Source: Fusobacterium sp. (GTDB lineage Bacteria; Fusobacteriota; Fusobacteriia; Fusobacteriales; Fusobacteriaceae). From it: a stretch of DNA of 25,611 nt. Positions 14,644-23,160 of the stretch are shown piece by piece; the first letter of the stretch is position 1; every line of letters begins with the position of its first letter. The position numbers were made by a program, and so were the translations under genes. Where the stretch lies: positions 1 to 25,611 of the forward strand of contig NZ_JAWDXO010000042.1 in assembly GCF_032477075.1 (NCBI RefSeq). The letters run 5' to 3'. A model generated the notes under the pieces. The model saw only the letters and a list, made by a program, of their open reading frames with translations. It was not told where the DNA came from and made no database searches.

Positions 14644-16146
14644 ATGAAAAAAAAGTTTAATATGCCAGATACGTATGTTATTATATTTTTTGTAGTCATT
14701 TTGGCTGCAATATTAACACATACAGTTCCAGTAGGAAAATTCCAGATGGAAAAAGTTACTTATATAACTGAAACTGGGGCAGAAAAAACTAGAACGGTTC
14801 CTGTGGCAGGAAGTTTTACTTATGAATTAAATGAACAGGGAGAGCCTTTGGTAAAAGGAATAAAATTCTTTGAACCTGGAGGAGAAGTAGGAGTAGCAAA
14901 CTATGTATTTGAAGGAATTGTAAGTGGAGATAAATGGGGAACAGCAGTAGGGGTAATTGCATTTATTCTTATCACTGGTGGATCTTTTGGAATTATATTA
15001 AAAACTAAGGCAGTAGAATCAGGACTTTATGCTTTGATAAAAAAGACTAAAGGGTCAGAGTGGCTGCTTCTTCCAATAGTTTTCTTTGTATTTTCTCTAG
15101 GAGGAGCAGTATTTGGAATGGGAGAAGAGGCAATACCTTTTGCTATGGTACTTATTCCAATAGTGATAGGAATGGGATATGATGGAATAACTGGTATACT
15201 CATTACTTATGTTTCTACACAAATAGGATTTGGAACATCATGGATGAATCCTTTCAGTGTTGCAATAGCACAAGGAGTAGCAGGAATTCCGGTACTTTCA
15301 GCAGCAGGATTCAGAATGGCTATGTGGACATTTTTTACAGCATTTGGAATATTTTATACTGTTAGATATGCAAATAAAGTAAAAGCTAATCCTCAGAGCT
15401 CTATTTCATATGAAACAGATAGGTATTATAGAGAAGAATTTAAATTAGAAGAACAAGGAGAAGTTGATTTTAAATTTGGGCATAAATTAGTTTTATTAGT
15501 TGTCATTTTGGGAATGGCTTGGATAATATATGGAGTTGTAGTATTTGGATACTATCTTCCTGAAATTGCTACTCAATTCGTAATAATGGGTATTGTAGCT
15601 GGAATAATTGGAGTAATTTTCAAACTTAATGATATGACTGTAAATGACATAGCCACTTCATTTAGAAAAGGAGCAGAAGATTTAATTGGAGCTGCTATAG
15701 TAGTGGGAATGGCAAAAGGGATAGTTCTTGTATTAGGTGGAACAGAAGCTGGAACACCAAGTGTTCTTAATACAGTTCTTAATTGGGTTGCAAATGGACT
15801 TGGAGGATTACCAGCAGCAGCTTCTGCTTGGGTAATGTATATATTTCAATCTGTATTCAATTTCTTTGTTGTATCAGGTTCTGGACAAGCGGCTTTAACA
15901 ATGCCTATAATGGCTCCATTATCAGATTTGGTTGGAGTTCCTAGACAGGTTGCAGTTCTTGCTTTTCAATTAGGAGATGGATTTACTAATCTTATTGTTC
16001 CTACATCGGGAATCTTAATGGCTATATTAGGTATTGCTAAATTAGAATGGGGAATTTGGGCAAAATTTCAAATTAAATTTCAAGGTTGGCTTTTCCTATT
16101 TGGATCATTATTCGTTATTGGTGGAGTATTAATGAAGCTTCAATAA
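14644..16146 (+). CDS. YfcC/DcuC-superfamily membrane carrier, 500 aa
   Basis: Start ATG 14644 with GGAGGT nine bases before; an in-frame GTG at 14632 overlaps the ribosome site. The protein has roughly 11-13 hydrophobic segments, an N-terminal MPDTYVIIFFVVILAAILTH-type helix followed by a ~70-residue outside loop (VPVGKF...), and conserved glycine-rich stretches (FSLGGAVFGMGEEAIPF near residue 155, VSGSGQAALTMPIMAPLSD near 415). These fit the YfcC family within the DcuC-like (C4-dicarboxylate / arginine-ornithine antiporter) superfamily. Members take up or exchange amino acids, dipeptides or dicarboxylates; substrate cannot be read from sequence. It stands alone, with its own promoter and a downstream hairpin. 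Family firm, substrate unknown. Confidence 0.82.
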   Translation: MKKKFNMPDTYVIIFFVVILAAILTHTVPVGKFQMEKVTYITETGAEKTRTVPVAGSFTYELNEQGEPLVKGIKFFEPGGEVGVANYVFEGIVSGDKWGTAVGVIAFILITGGSFGIILKTKAVESGLYALIKKTKGSEWLLLPIVFFVFSLGGAVFGMGEEAIPFAMVLIPIVIGMGYDGITGILITYVSTQIGFGTSWMNPFSVAIAQGVAGIPVLSAAGFRMAMWTFFTAFGIFYTVRYANKVKANPQSSISYETDRYYREEFKLEEQGEVDFKFGHKLVLLVVILGMAWIIYGVVVFGYYLPEIATQFVIMGIVAGIIGVIFKLNDMTVNDIATSFRKGAEDLIGAAIVVGMAKGIVLVLGGTEAGTPSVLNTVLNWVANGLGGLPAAASAWVMYIFQSVFNFFVVSGSGQAALTMPIMAPLSDLVGVPRQVAVLAFQLGDGFTNLIVPTSGILMAILGIAKLEWGIWAKFQIKFQGWLFLFGSLFVIGGVLMKLQ

Positions 16147-16178
16147 AAAATATTTAAATCTTTTTTGATAAAAAATGA

Positions 16179-16224
16179 AAGAAAACAGCAGAAGAGACTA
16201 ATTAACCTTAACTGTTGTTCTTTT
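16179..16224 (+). terminator. Probable terminator after the YfcC-type carrier
   Basis: AAGAAAACAGCAG pairs with CTGTTGTTCTTTT (one mismatch, two G-U pairs) around a ~20-base loop, followed by T-rich sequence. A second small hairpin (TTTTTGAAA / TTTCAAAAA, 16235-16258) follows. Moderate support because the loop is large. Confidence 0.5.
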
Positions 16225-16290
16225 ATTCTATCATTTTTTGAAAAACATCTTTCAAAAATTATAAAATAAAACTTTTTTTTCAAAAAAAAC

Positions 16291-16327
16291 TTGATTTTTT
16301 TTAAATTTAGGTTTATACTCAAACCTA
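16291..16327 (+). promoter_or_regulatory. Promoter with palindrome over the -10, for the 49-aa membrane protein
   Basis: -35 TTGATT (16291-16296), 17-base spacer, -10 TATACT (16314-16319). The 7-6-7 palindrome TAGGTTT-ATACTC-AAACCTA (16308-16327) is centred on the -10, ending about where transcription would start. That is a classical place for a repressor operator. Its TTAGGTTT half-site resembles the TTAGGTTA half-site of DtxR-type metal regulators, from memory; this is only a lead. Confidence 0.6.
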
Positions 16328-16358
16328 TAAAAAGGATTTTAAAAAGAGGAGGAAAAAC

Positions 16359-16508
16359 ATGTTTGTGATACTAAGCATAATATTTGTCATATATATACTG
16401 CTCATATACAGAGAAAAAAATTATATACAGATATTTATGTTAGGAAGAGTTGCAACATTATTCCACAATCCTCTTGTTATAAAAGATAAATTTGTTTCAT
16501 TTGACTAG
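16359..16508 (+). CDS. Small single-pass membrane protein, 49 aa
   Basis: ATG at 16359 is preceded by a near-perfect AGAGGAGG site with optimal spacing. The frame runs 49 codons to TAG at 16506-16508. Residues 1-17 form one hydrophobic helix (VILSIIFVIYILLIY), with the charged YREKN just after it, so the basic end would lie in the cytoplasm. Residues ~20-49 are a short tail with an amphipathic stretch (IQIFMLGRVATLFHNPLV). It has its own promoter upstream and its own terminator at 16575-16599, so it is a complete unit rather than a chance frame. I do not recognise the family. Candidates include a small regulator of a transporter or stress-response protein. Existence is well supported by the signals; function unknown. 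Confidence 0.65.
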   Translation: MFVILSIIFVIYILLIYREKNYIQIFMLGRVATLFHNPLVIKDKFVSFD

Positions 16509-16574
16509 ATTTTAAATGGAAAATGATAATGTTTTTTATAGTAATTTTGTGAATACTTTGTTAATGTTGATATA

Positions 16575-16599
16575 AGCAGCCTAACGGGCTGTTTTTTTT
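16575..16599 (+). terminator. Rho-independent terminator after the small membrane protein
   Basis: Stem CAGCC (16577-16581) / GGCTG (16587-16591), 5-base loop, followed by eight T. It lies 67 bases past the stop codon and closes this unit. No obvious separate promoter is visible in the 50 bases before the aminotransferase gene. Confidence 0.85.
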
Positions 16600-16651
16600 A
16601 TACAGAAATTTTAAATTAAAGAAAAAGAATATATATTTTAAGGGGGAAAAC

Positions 16652-17719
16652 ATGAAAGTAAGAGTAGAAAAAGCAGAACATTTAAAGGCAAAACCAGATC
16701 AAAATAATCTTGGATTTGGAAAACATTTTACTGATTATATGTTTGTTATGGATTATGATGAAGGACAAGGTTGGCATGATGCAAGGGTAGTCCCATTTGG
16801 ACCAATTGCTATGAGTCCAGCCTCTATGGTTCTCCATTATGCACAGGAAACATTTGAGGGTTTAAAAGCATATCGAGCACCAGATAATCGTATTCTTTTA
16901 TTCCGTCCAGAAATGAATGCGAAAAGAATGATAAATTCTAATAGAAGACTTTGTATGGCAGAGATTCCTGAAGAAATGTTTGTTGAAGCAATAGAAACTA
17001 TTGTGGCTCATGAAAAGGAATGGATACCTCATTTAGAAGGAACATCTTTATATATTCGTCCTTTTATGTTTGCTACTGAAGTCGCTGTGGGAGTGCATCC
17101 TGCGATTTCATATAAGTTTATTATTATTCTTTCTCCAGTAGGGAATTATTATCCAGAAGGAGTAAATCCTATAAAAATATATGTAGAAGATGAATATGTT
17201 CGTGCAACAAAAGGAGGGACAGGATTTACAAAATGTGGAGGAAATTATGCTTCTAGTATTGTAGCTCAGGAAAAAGCAAGAAAACTTGGATATACTCAGG
17301 TGTTGTGGTTAGATGGAGTAGAAAGAAAATATGTAGAAGAAGTTGGAACTATGAATGTAATGTTTAAAGTAAATAATGAAATCTACACTGCTCCTATTGA
17401 TGGAACAGTTCTTCCAGGAGTAACTCGTGATTCATGCATAACTCTTTTAAAAGAATGGGGATACAAAGTTCATGAAGAACATTTTACTATTGATTTTTTG
17501 ATGGAAGCAGCAAGAGAAGGAAAATTAGAAGAAGCTTTTGGAACAGGAACAGCAGCTGTTATCTCCCCAGTAGGAGAATTAAATTATAAAGGAGAAATAG
17601 CTATAATTAATGATTTTAAAACTGGAGAACTTACTCAAAAACTTTATGATACACTGACAAATATTCAATGGGGAAAAACAGAGGATAAATTCAACTGGGT
17701 TTATGAAGTAAAAAGATAA
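16652..17719 (+). CDS. ilvE: Branched-chain amino acid aminotransferase
   Basis: A 355-residue PLP enzyme of fold type IV, of the longer BCAT type. Visible signatures: FGPIAMSPASMVLHYAQETFEGLKAYR (early core; FEGLKAY near residues 68-74), RPFMFAT near residue 136, the PLP lysine in TKCGGNY (Lys194), EEVGTMNVMF and LPGVTRDS, and the PLP phosphate-binding GTGTAAVISPV near the end. It interconverts leucine, isoleucine and valine with their 2-oxo acids using 2-oxoglutarate or glutamate, in the cytoplasm. Start ATG 16652 has AAGGGGG before it. It heads a tight run (14 then 11 bases between genes) with a protein of unknown function and CstA. In an amino-acid fermenter it could serve either breakdown or synthesis. 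Assignment is confident. Confidence 0.95.
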   Translation: MKVRVEKAEHLKAKPDQNNLGFGKHFTDYMFVMDYDEGQGWHDARVVPFGPIAMSPASMVLHYAQETFEGLKAYRAPDNRILLFRPEMNAKRMINSNRRLCMAEIPEEMFVEAIETIVAHEKEWIPHLEGTSLYIRPFMFATEVAVGVHPAISYKFIIILSPVGNYYPEGVNPIKIYVEDEYVRATKGGTGFTKCGGNYASSIVAQEKARKLGYTQVLWLDGVERKYVEEVGTMNVMFKVNNEIYTAPIDGTVLPGVTRDSCITLLKEWGYKVHEEHFTIDFLMEAAREGKLEEAFGTGTAAVISPVGELNYKGEIAIINDFKTGELTQKLYDTLTNIQWGKTEDKFNWVYEVKR

Positions 17720-17733
17720 AGAAGGAGCACATT

Positions 17734-18273
17734 ATGACAACAGGGGAATATTTTAATAAAATAGCAGAGCAGTACAATGGAACATTTGATATATATAGAA
17801 ATAAAGAAATAAATGGAGAAAAATATCTAGCATATGGATATTTCTATTCTCATTCTGAAAAATATGTTTTAGTGAAAGAGGTACAGCTTTGGGAAGCTAA
17901 GAGTTATGAACATATTATCTTTATGGACATCTCTGAAATGACTATAAATGATTTTAAAAAAATTGATGAATTAATAAAAGAATATATGGAACCATTTTTA
18001 GTGAGGAAAGGGAAAAAATATCCAGAGAAAAATCATATGTATAGTTTTCTAACTGTTGTTGCATTTGCTTCTAAAAGAATTCCAGATGATATAAAAACCA
18101 AAATAAGAAAATATAGATTTGAGAAGAATTATCTTTTTTCCATAAGAGGATACAGTTCTAGTAGGATAGTAGTTATAGATATAGAAAATATGGAGATAAT
18201 AACAAATAAAGCAGGAAAATCTTTAAATAAGCTATATAAAAGTTTTTTGAGTAAAAATAATATATTAAATTAG
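17734..18273 (+). CDS. Conserved-looking cytoplasmic protein of unknown function, 179 aa
   Basis: I do not recognise this family. ATG 17734 follows an AAGGAGC site, and TAG-free, well-spaced neighbours lie on both sides (14 and 11 bases), placing it between the branched-chain aminotransferase and CstA in one operon. It has no signal peptide or membrane helix. It has an acidic, aromatic N-terminal half (YNGTFDIYRN, YLAYGYFYSHSEKY), a helix-rich middle with IDELIKEYMEPFL, and a basic C-terminal half (TKIRKYRFEKNYLFSIRGYSS) with no cysteines. The fold looks alpha/beta. Its operon position suggests a link to the aminotransferase or the transporter, but that is inference. Confidence 0.7.
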   Translation: MTTGEYFNKIAEQYNGTFDIYRNKEINGEKYLAYGYFYSHSEKYVLVKEVQLWEAKSYEHIIFMDISEMTINDFKKIDELIKEYMEPFLVRKGKKYPEKNHMYSFLTVVAFASKRIPDDIKTKIRKYRFEKNYLFSIRGYSSSRIVVIDIENMEIITNKAGKSLNKLYKSFLSKNNILN

Positions 18274-18284
18274 GAGGAAGATTT

Positions 18285-19997
18285 ATGAGTGGAGTAATGA
18301 TTTTACTATTTTCAATTTTATGTTTTTTTATTGCATATGTAACCTATGGTTCATGGTTAGCAAAACAGTGGGATGTAGATCCTTCAAGAAAAACACCTTC
18401 ACATGAACTTAATGATGGAATCGATTACATACCAGCAAAAGCGCCAGTTTTATTAGGACATCATTTTGCATCGATAGCAGGGGCAGGACCAATCAATGGA
18501 CCTATACAGGCAGCAGTATTTGGATGGATACCAGTATTGTTATGGATAATTATTGGAGGAATATTTTTTGGGGCTGTACAGGATTTTTCTTCAATTATAG
18601 TTTCAATAAGACATAAAGGTAAATCTTTAGGAGAGGTCATCGAAGAAAATATAGGATATAGATGTAAAATACTTTTTACTATTTTTTCATGGCTTGTACT
18701 TCTTTTGGTAGTTGCAGCATTTGCAGATATTGTTGCTTCCACATTTCAAGGATATGTAATTGCATCTGATGGGACAAGAATATATAATTCTGCAAATGGT
18801 TCAGTTGCAACTGCTTCTATGCTTTTTATACCATTGGCAGTAGTATTCGGATTTCTTGTACATAGAAAAAATGCTCCTCTTGCAGTGTCATCAATAGCAG
18901 GAGTAGGACTTTTAATAGTATGTATAGCTGTTGGATTAAAATATCCAATCTATTTGAGTAAAACTTTCTGGCTTGGAATGGTATTTGTATATATTTTTAT
19001 TGCTTCAGTAACACCAGTATGGATTCTTTTGCAACCTAGAGATTATTTAAATAGTTTTCTTTTGTATTTTATGATAGCAGCAGCAGTTATTGGAATTATA
19101 GGAAGCAATCCTACTGTAAATCTTCCAGCTTTTACAGGATGGACAAATAGTTTTAATGGACAGGTTATGTTTCCATACTTATTTATTACAGTAGCATGTG
19201 GTGCTATTTCAGGTTTTCATAGTTTGATAGGATCAGGAACTACATCAAAACAATTAGATAATGAGAAAGATGCAAAACTTATTGGATATGGAGCGATGCT
19301 TATAGAATGTGGACTTGCAGTTGTAGCTCTTATAGCAGTAGGAGCATTATTTACAAATAATGAAATGCCTAAAGGAACACCAGCAGTAGTTTTTGCTTCA
19401 GCTATATCAGGATTTTTTAAAACTTTAGGAATGGGAGAAATAGCAGTAAGTACTACTTTTACAGTTATTTCACTTGCAATATCAGCTTTTGCTCTTACAT
19501 CTTTAGATACTGCTACAAGACTTGGAAGATTTATGTTTCAGGAACTATTTGCTGCTAAAGCAGGAGAGGAAGCAGGAAGTATCAGAAAATCTCTTGGAAA
19601 TATGTATGTAGGAACATTTATAACAGTTTTTTTGGGAGGAATATTGTGTCTTGGAGGATATAAAAATATCTGGCCTCTTTTTGGAGCCTGCAATCAATTA
19701 GTTGCTGTTCCTTGTTTTCTTGGTGTATCTGTATGGCTTTCTAAAAAAGGAAAAAATAATAAAATGCTTTTTATTCCAATGGTATTTATGCTTGTAGCAA
19801 CAATGAGCTCTTTATTGATTTCATTCAAGTCAAATGTGCTTATACTTATGAGTGGAAAAGGAAGTCTTGCAGTACATGGACTTCAATGTGTTATTATCAT
19901 TCCTATATTCGCCCTTGCATTTATTTTAGTAATCGAAGGTGGAAAAGTATTGTGGGAAAACAGAAGAAAAAAGAATATTGTAAAAATGGAGATTTGA
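18285..19997 (+). CDS. cstA: CstA-family carbon starvation protein (pyruvate/peptide carrier)
   Basis: A 570-residue integral membrane protein; ATG 18285 has AGGAGG before it. Residues ~30-60 contain the CstA landmark 'G-x-DY-x-PAKAPVLLGHHFASIAGAGPI' (KAPVLLGHHFASIAGAGP), followed by GPIQAAVFGW and GAVQDFSSIIVS. At least 14 hydrophobic segments follow, including 'SGFHSLIGSGTTSKQL' (~residue 305) and 'TSLDTATRLGRFMFQEL' (~405), both family hallmarks. E. coli CstA and its relative BtsT/YjiY import pyruvate; peptide uptake was also proposed for CstA. At 570 residues it is shorter than the ~700 of E. coli, as in other anaerobes. It closes the ilvE operon. Family firm; the transported solute is uncertain. 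Confidence 0.93.
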   Translation: MSGVMILLFSILCFFIAYVTYGSWLAKQWDVDPSRKTPSHELNDGIDYIPAKAPVLLGHHFASIAGAGPINGPIQAAVFGWIPVLLWIIIGGIFFGAVQDFSSIIVSIRHKGKSLGEVIEENIGYRCKILFTIFSWLVLLLVVAAFADIVASTFQGYVIASDGTRIYNSANGSVATASMLFIPLAVVFGFLVHRKNAPLAVSSIAGVGLLIVCIAVGLKYPIYLSKTFWLGMVFVYIFIASVTPVWILLQPRDYLNSFLLYFMIAAAVIGIIGSNPTVNLPAFTGWTNSFNGQVMFPYLFITVACGAISGFHSLIGSGTTSKQLDNEKDAKLIGYGAMLIECGLAVVALIAVGALFTNNEMPKGTPAVVFASAISGFFKTLGMGEIAVSTTFTVISLAISAFALTSLDTATRLGRFMFQELFAAKAGEEAGSIRKSLGNMYVGTFITVFLGGILCLGGYKNIWPLFGACNQLVAVPCFLGVSVWLSKKGKNNKMLFIPMVFMLVATMSSLLISFKSNVLILMSGKGSLAVHGLQCVIIIPIFALAFILVIEGGKVLWENRRKKNIVKMEI

Positions 19998-20015
19998 CAT
20001 CTTAAAAAATAATAT

Positions 20016-20049
20016 AATGGGAGAAATTTATTACAAATATTCTCTCATT
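20016..20049 (+). repeat. Hairpin downstream of cstA, weak terminator
   Basis: AATGGGAGAA pairs with TTCTCTCATT (ten pairs, one G-U) around a 14-base loop. It is not followed by a T-run, so termination is uncertain; an RNA 3'-end stabiliser is possible. Confidence 0.4.
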
Positions 20050-20089
20050 AATAAAATGTAGGAATTTTTTCATAGACTAGGAGAATGAT

Positions 20090-20599
20090 ATGAAAAATTT
20101 GATTTTTATAAATGGAACTATGGGTTCTGGGAAAACAGCAGTAAGTCAGAAACTTAAAATTCTTTTAAATAAAAGTGTTTTTCTTGATGGAGACTGGTGT
20201 TGGGATATGGTTCCTTTTGTGGTAAATAATGAAACGAAGGAAATGGTATTGGAAAATATAACTTTTCTTTTAAATAATTTTCTAAAATGCAGTGAATACG
20301 AAAATGTGATTTTCTGCTGGGTAATGCATGAAGAAAATATTATAAAGAATATATTAAAAAGATTGGAATCAAGTAAATATAAATTATATAAATTTTCTTT
20401 GATATGCTCAAAAGAAGAATTAAAAAAAAGAATAATGAAGGATGTAGAAAGTGGAATAAGAGATGAAAGTGTTTTGGAAAGAAGTTATATAAAAATGGAT
20501 GCTTACAAAGTGATGGATACTATAAAAATAAATACAGATAAAATATCAACTGAAGAAATTGCTGCTCAAATAGAAAAACTAATGAAAAAAGCTGATTAA
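20090..20599 (+). CDS. P-loop nucleotide-binding protein, small-molecule-kinase-like, 169 aa
   Basis: Residues 4-16 (LIFINGTMGSGKTAVS) are a textbook Walker A P-loop (GTMGSGKT). FLDGDWCWDM (~30-40) resembles the substrate-binding acidic patch after the first beta-alpha unit of small kinases. The stretch near residues 115-130 (EELKKRIMKDVESGIRDES) looks like the arginine-containing lid. This fits the AAA_33/adenylylsulfate-kinase-like group of unspecified kinases; the substrate cannot be told. ATG 20090 has AGGAG before it. Its stop codon lies inside the convergent terminator stem, 32 bases from the stop of the next, opposite gene. Kinase fold confident, specific activity unknown. Confidence 0.75.
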   Translation: MKNLIFINGTMGSGKTAVSQKLKILLNKSVFLDGDWCWDMVPFVVNNETKEMVLENITFLLNNFLKCSEYENVIFCWVMHEENIIKNILKRLESSKYKLYKFSLICSKEELKKRIMKDVESGIRDESVLERSYIKMDAYKVMDTIKINTDKISTEEIAAQIEKLMKKAD

Positions 20600-20626
20600 A
20601 AATTATAATTTTTTAGTCAGCTTTTT
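20586..20626. terminator. Bidirectional terminator between convergent genes
   Basis: AAAAAGCTGA (20586-20595) pairs with TCAGCTTTTT (20617-20626), with more A/T pairing inside (TTAAAAATT with AATTTTTTA). The T-run on both strands allows it to serve the kinase-like gene and the opposite secreted-protein gene. Confidence 0.8.
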
Positions 20627-20630
20627 AATT

Positions 20631-21125
20631 TTATTCTTTTGTAGCATCTACATATTCAATAATTAAATTAGAATCTATCATTTTTCCAAGCTCATCAATA
20701 GTATCAACACCTTTATAATAAACTGATGTAGAAATATTAGGGACAAATTTTAAGGAATTACCTTTAAGAGTAAGACCATTAAATTTTTGATCAATAGGAT
20801 TTTTAGAAATAGGTTTTCCCATTTTTTGTACAAGATCATCATATATTTGCTTAAGTTCATTTTTTCCAACAGTCTCTTTATTAAAAAGCACTTCTATTTT
20901 AAAAAGCCTTTCACTAGTAAAATAAAAAGTATATTTACTTACATTATCATTTGGTTTTTCAAAAGTATATATTTTCATATCAGGATAAAGAGATGGTTCT
21001 TCCTTTAACTTTGGAAAAATAAGATCAAGATTACTTTTACTATCTCCCCAATTAACTTCATTAAAATCAACAATTCCAAAAGTCAGACTGTATAAACATA
21101 GAAATAAAAATATTATTTTTTTCAT
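20631..21125 (-). CDS. Secreted protein of unknown function, 164 aa
   Basis: Residues 1-17 are a signal peptide (MKKIIFLFLCLYSLTFG). The mature part starts near IVDFNEVNWGDSKS. The NWGDSKSNLDLIFPKL stretch, with W-G then a helix and later ILxKxYGKP-like 'MGKPISK', resembles small periplasmic proteins that begin with a 'W-G-x-S-x-x-E/D-V' motif in Proteobacteria and Fusobacteria. Beta-strand pairs dominate (YTFYFTSERLFKIEVLF). Start ATG 21125 has CTAGGAGG before it. It stands alone on the minus strand with a convergent terminator. I cannot assign a function; export is well supported. Confidence 0.7.
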   Translation of the reverse strand: MKKIIFLFLCLYSLTFGIVDFNEVNWGDSKSNLDLIFPKLKEEPSLYPDMKIYTFEKPNDNVSKYTFYFTSERLFKIEVLFNKETVGKNELKQIYDDLVQKMGKPISKNPIDQKFNGLTLKGNSLKFVPNISTSVYYKGVDTIDELGKMIDSNLIIEYVDATKE

Positions 21126-21270
21126 AAAATAGCCTCCTAGTAATGTACTTATAGATTATTTTACTTTAAATTTTCAGATATAACAAATAAAATTTTTAAA
21201 AAATTGAAAAAATCAAAGCAGGTATGATATATTGATATATATGATAAAAAATATTTTCAAAGGAGAAATT

Positions 21271-21762
21271 ATGAAGAGAGAAGATTATATAGAATGGGAT
21301 GAATATTTTATGGGAGTAGCTCTTCTTTCAGCAAAAAGAAGCAAAGATCCAAACACCCAAGTTGGAGCTTGTATTGTGAATGAAGAAAGAAGGATCATTG
21401 GAGTTGGATATAATGGACTACCTAAGGGATGTAGTGATGATGAATTTCCTTGGGAGAGAGAAGGAGAATTTCTTGATACAAAATATCCATTTGTTTGTCA
21501 TGCAGAACTAAATGCAATACTGAACAGTACAAAAACATTAAAAAATTGTATATTATATGTGGCACTTTTTCCATGTCATGAATGTAGCAAGGCAATTATA
21601 CAAAGTGGAATAAAAGAACTTATCTATCTTTCAGATAAATATTGTGGAACAAAATCTGATATGGCCTCTAAAAGAATGTTAGACGCAGCAGGGGTAAAAT
21701 ATAGAAAACTTGATTCAAAGTTAGAAAAATTAGAATTATCATTCAAAGCTTCAGATTATTAA
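21271..21762 (+). CDS. dCMP deaminase (cytidine/deoxycytidylate deaminase family)
   Basis: A 163-residue zinc enzyme; I start it at ATG 21271 behind AAAGGAG, since earlier in-frame starts overlap that site. The zinc-binding and catalytic residues are visible: CHAELNAI (His77, Glu79) and PCHEC (Cys102, Cys105). The N-terminal SKDPNTQVGACIV and GYNGLPKGCSDDEFPW segments and the central YP-x-VCHAE region match dCMP deaminases of the ComEB/Dcd type, which convert dCMP to dUMP for thymidylate synthesis in the cytoplasm. Its length is normal for the family. A MATE transporter follows 25 bases downstream, possibly in the same transcript, though a functional link is not clear. Assignment is confident for the family; tRNA-editing or other nucleotide deaminases are unlikely. 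Confidence 0.92.
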   Translation: MKREDYIEWDEYFMGVALLSAKRSKDPNTQVGACIVNEERRIIGVGYNGLPKGCSDDEFPWEREGEFLDTKYPFVCHAELNAILNSTKTLKNCILYVALFPCHECSKAIIQSGIKELIYLSDKYCGTKSDMASKRMLDAAGVKYRKLDSKLEKLELSFKASDY

Positions 21763-21787
21763 TAGAGAATTACATGGGGGAGAGTAA

Positions 21788-23155
21788 ATGGAACAAATAA
21801 AAAAGAATGATCTGGGGAAAGATAGTATTGGGAAATTAATAGTAAATCTGACTATTCCAGCGATCACAGCTCAATTAATAAATGCTTTATACAATATAGT
21901 TGATAGAATATATATTGGAAGAATACCTGAAGTAGGAGGAGCAGCCCTTACAGGAGTAGGCGTAACCTTTCCAATTGTAATGCTTATATCTGCTTTTGGA
22001 GCTCTTTTAGGGATGGGAGGAGCACCAAAGGCTGCTATTAAAATGGGAGAAAAAAACAATGATGCAGCAGAGGAAATACTGGGGAATTGTTTTTCTGGAA
22101 TGATAATAATGGCAATAGTTCTTACAGTTTTCTTTTTAGTATTTCAGAAACCACTTCTGATGATGTTTGGTGCTAGTGAAAGAACAATTGGTTATGGATT
22201 AGAGTATCTCAATATATATGTATGCGGAACAATTTTTGTTCAAGCCACATTAGTTCTTAATAGCTTTATAACTGCTCAAGGGTTTGCAAGAACAGGAATG
22301 TTAACAGTGCTTATAGGGGCAGTATTAAACATAGTTCTTGATCCTATTTTGATTTTTTATTTTAAAATGGGAGTACAAGGAGCAGCAATTGCAACTGTTA
22401 TATCACAAGCTGCTTCAGCAATATGGGTAATAAAATTTTTAATAGGAAAGAATACAAAAATAAAGATTAAAAAAGAATATTTTAAAATAAAAAAATCAGT
22501 TATTATTCCAATAATAGGACTTGGACTTTCACCTTTTGTAATGCAAAGTACAAATAGCGTAGTAAATGTAGTGCTTAATTCATCACTTCAAAAGTTTGGA
22601 GGAGATTTAGGAGTTGGGGCTATGACTATATGTGGAAGCGTTATTCAAGTACTTCAAATGCCAGTTTTTGGACTTGCACAAGGAGTTCAGCCAATAGTAA
22701 GTTATAACTATGGAGCAAGAAATATAGATAGAGTAAAAAAGGCTTATAAAATACTTTTGTTTATGAGTATGGGATATTGTGGAATAGCATGGTTTATAGA
22801 AATTCTGTTTCCAGCTATGTTTGTAACTTTGTTTACAGAAGATAAAGAGCTTATAAAATTTACAGTATGGGCATTGAATATATATGGAGCAGGGCTTTTT
22901 ATGATGGGAGTTCAAGTTCCATGTCAACAAACATTTGTTGCTTTGGGAGAAGCTAAAGTTTCTCTTATACTTTCATTACTGAAAAAAATAATACTTTTAG
23001 TACCATTTGCTTTGATATTTCCATTTTTCTTTGAAAATAAAGTATTTGCAGTATTTTTGGCAGAACCAGTAGCAGGAATATTGGCAGCATCAATAACAGC
23101 TACAGTGTTTAGCATTAGATTTCCTAAATTATTAAAAAGAAGGGCAATAGGATAA
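21788..23155 (+). CDS. MATE-family multidrug/cation efflux transporter, 455 aa
   Basis: A membrane protein with about 12 hydrophobic segments. MATE signatures are present: the N-terminal 'IVNLTIPAITAQLINALYNIVDRIYIG' (helix 1; LYNIVDRIYIG is diagnostic), 'AALTGVGVTFPIVMLISAFGALLGMGGAP' (helices 2-3), and the 'VLNIVLDPILIFYF' segment in the middle, plus the second-half repeat 'VFGLAQGVQPIVSYNYGAR'. These fit the MepA/DinF-side bacterial MATE group, sodium- or proton-coupled exporters of cationic drugs. ATG 21788 is preceded by TGGGGGAGAG. The next gene starts five bases after its stop, so the two are probably co-transcribed. Substrate unknown; family confident. Confidence 0.92.
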   Translation: MEQIKKNDLGKDSIGKLIVNLTIPAITAQLINALYNIVDRIYIGRIPEVGGAALTGVGVTFPIVMLISAFGALLGMGGAPKAAIKMGEKNNDAAEEILGNCFSGMIIMAIVLTVFFLVFQKPLLMMFGASERTIGYGLEYLNIYVCGTIFVQATLVLNSFITAQGFARTGMLTVLIGAVLNIVLDPILIFYFKMGVQGAAIATVISQAASAIWVIKFLIGKNTKIKIKKEYFKIKKSVIIPIIGLGLSPFVMQSTNSVVNVVLNSSLQKFGGDLGVGAMTICGSVIQVLQMPVFGLAQGVQPIVSYNYGARNIDRVKKAYKILLFMSMGYCGIAWFIEILFPAMFVTLFTEDKELIKFTVWALNIYGAGLFMMGVQVPCQQTFVALGEAKVSLILSLLKKIILLVPFALIFPFFFENKVFAVFLAEPVAGILAASITATVFSIRFPKLLKRRAIG

Positions 23156-23160
23156 ATAAA

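Noticed and set aside
19994..20018. Promoter TTGACA ... TATAAT after cstA
   Set aside because: The spacer is only 13 bases, outside the usual range.
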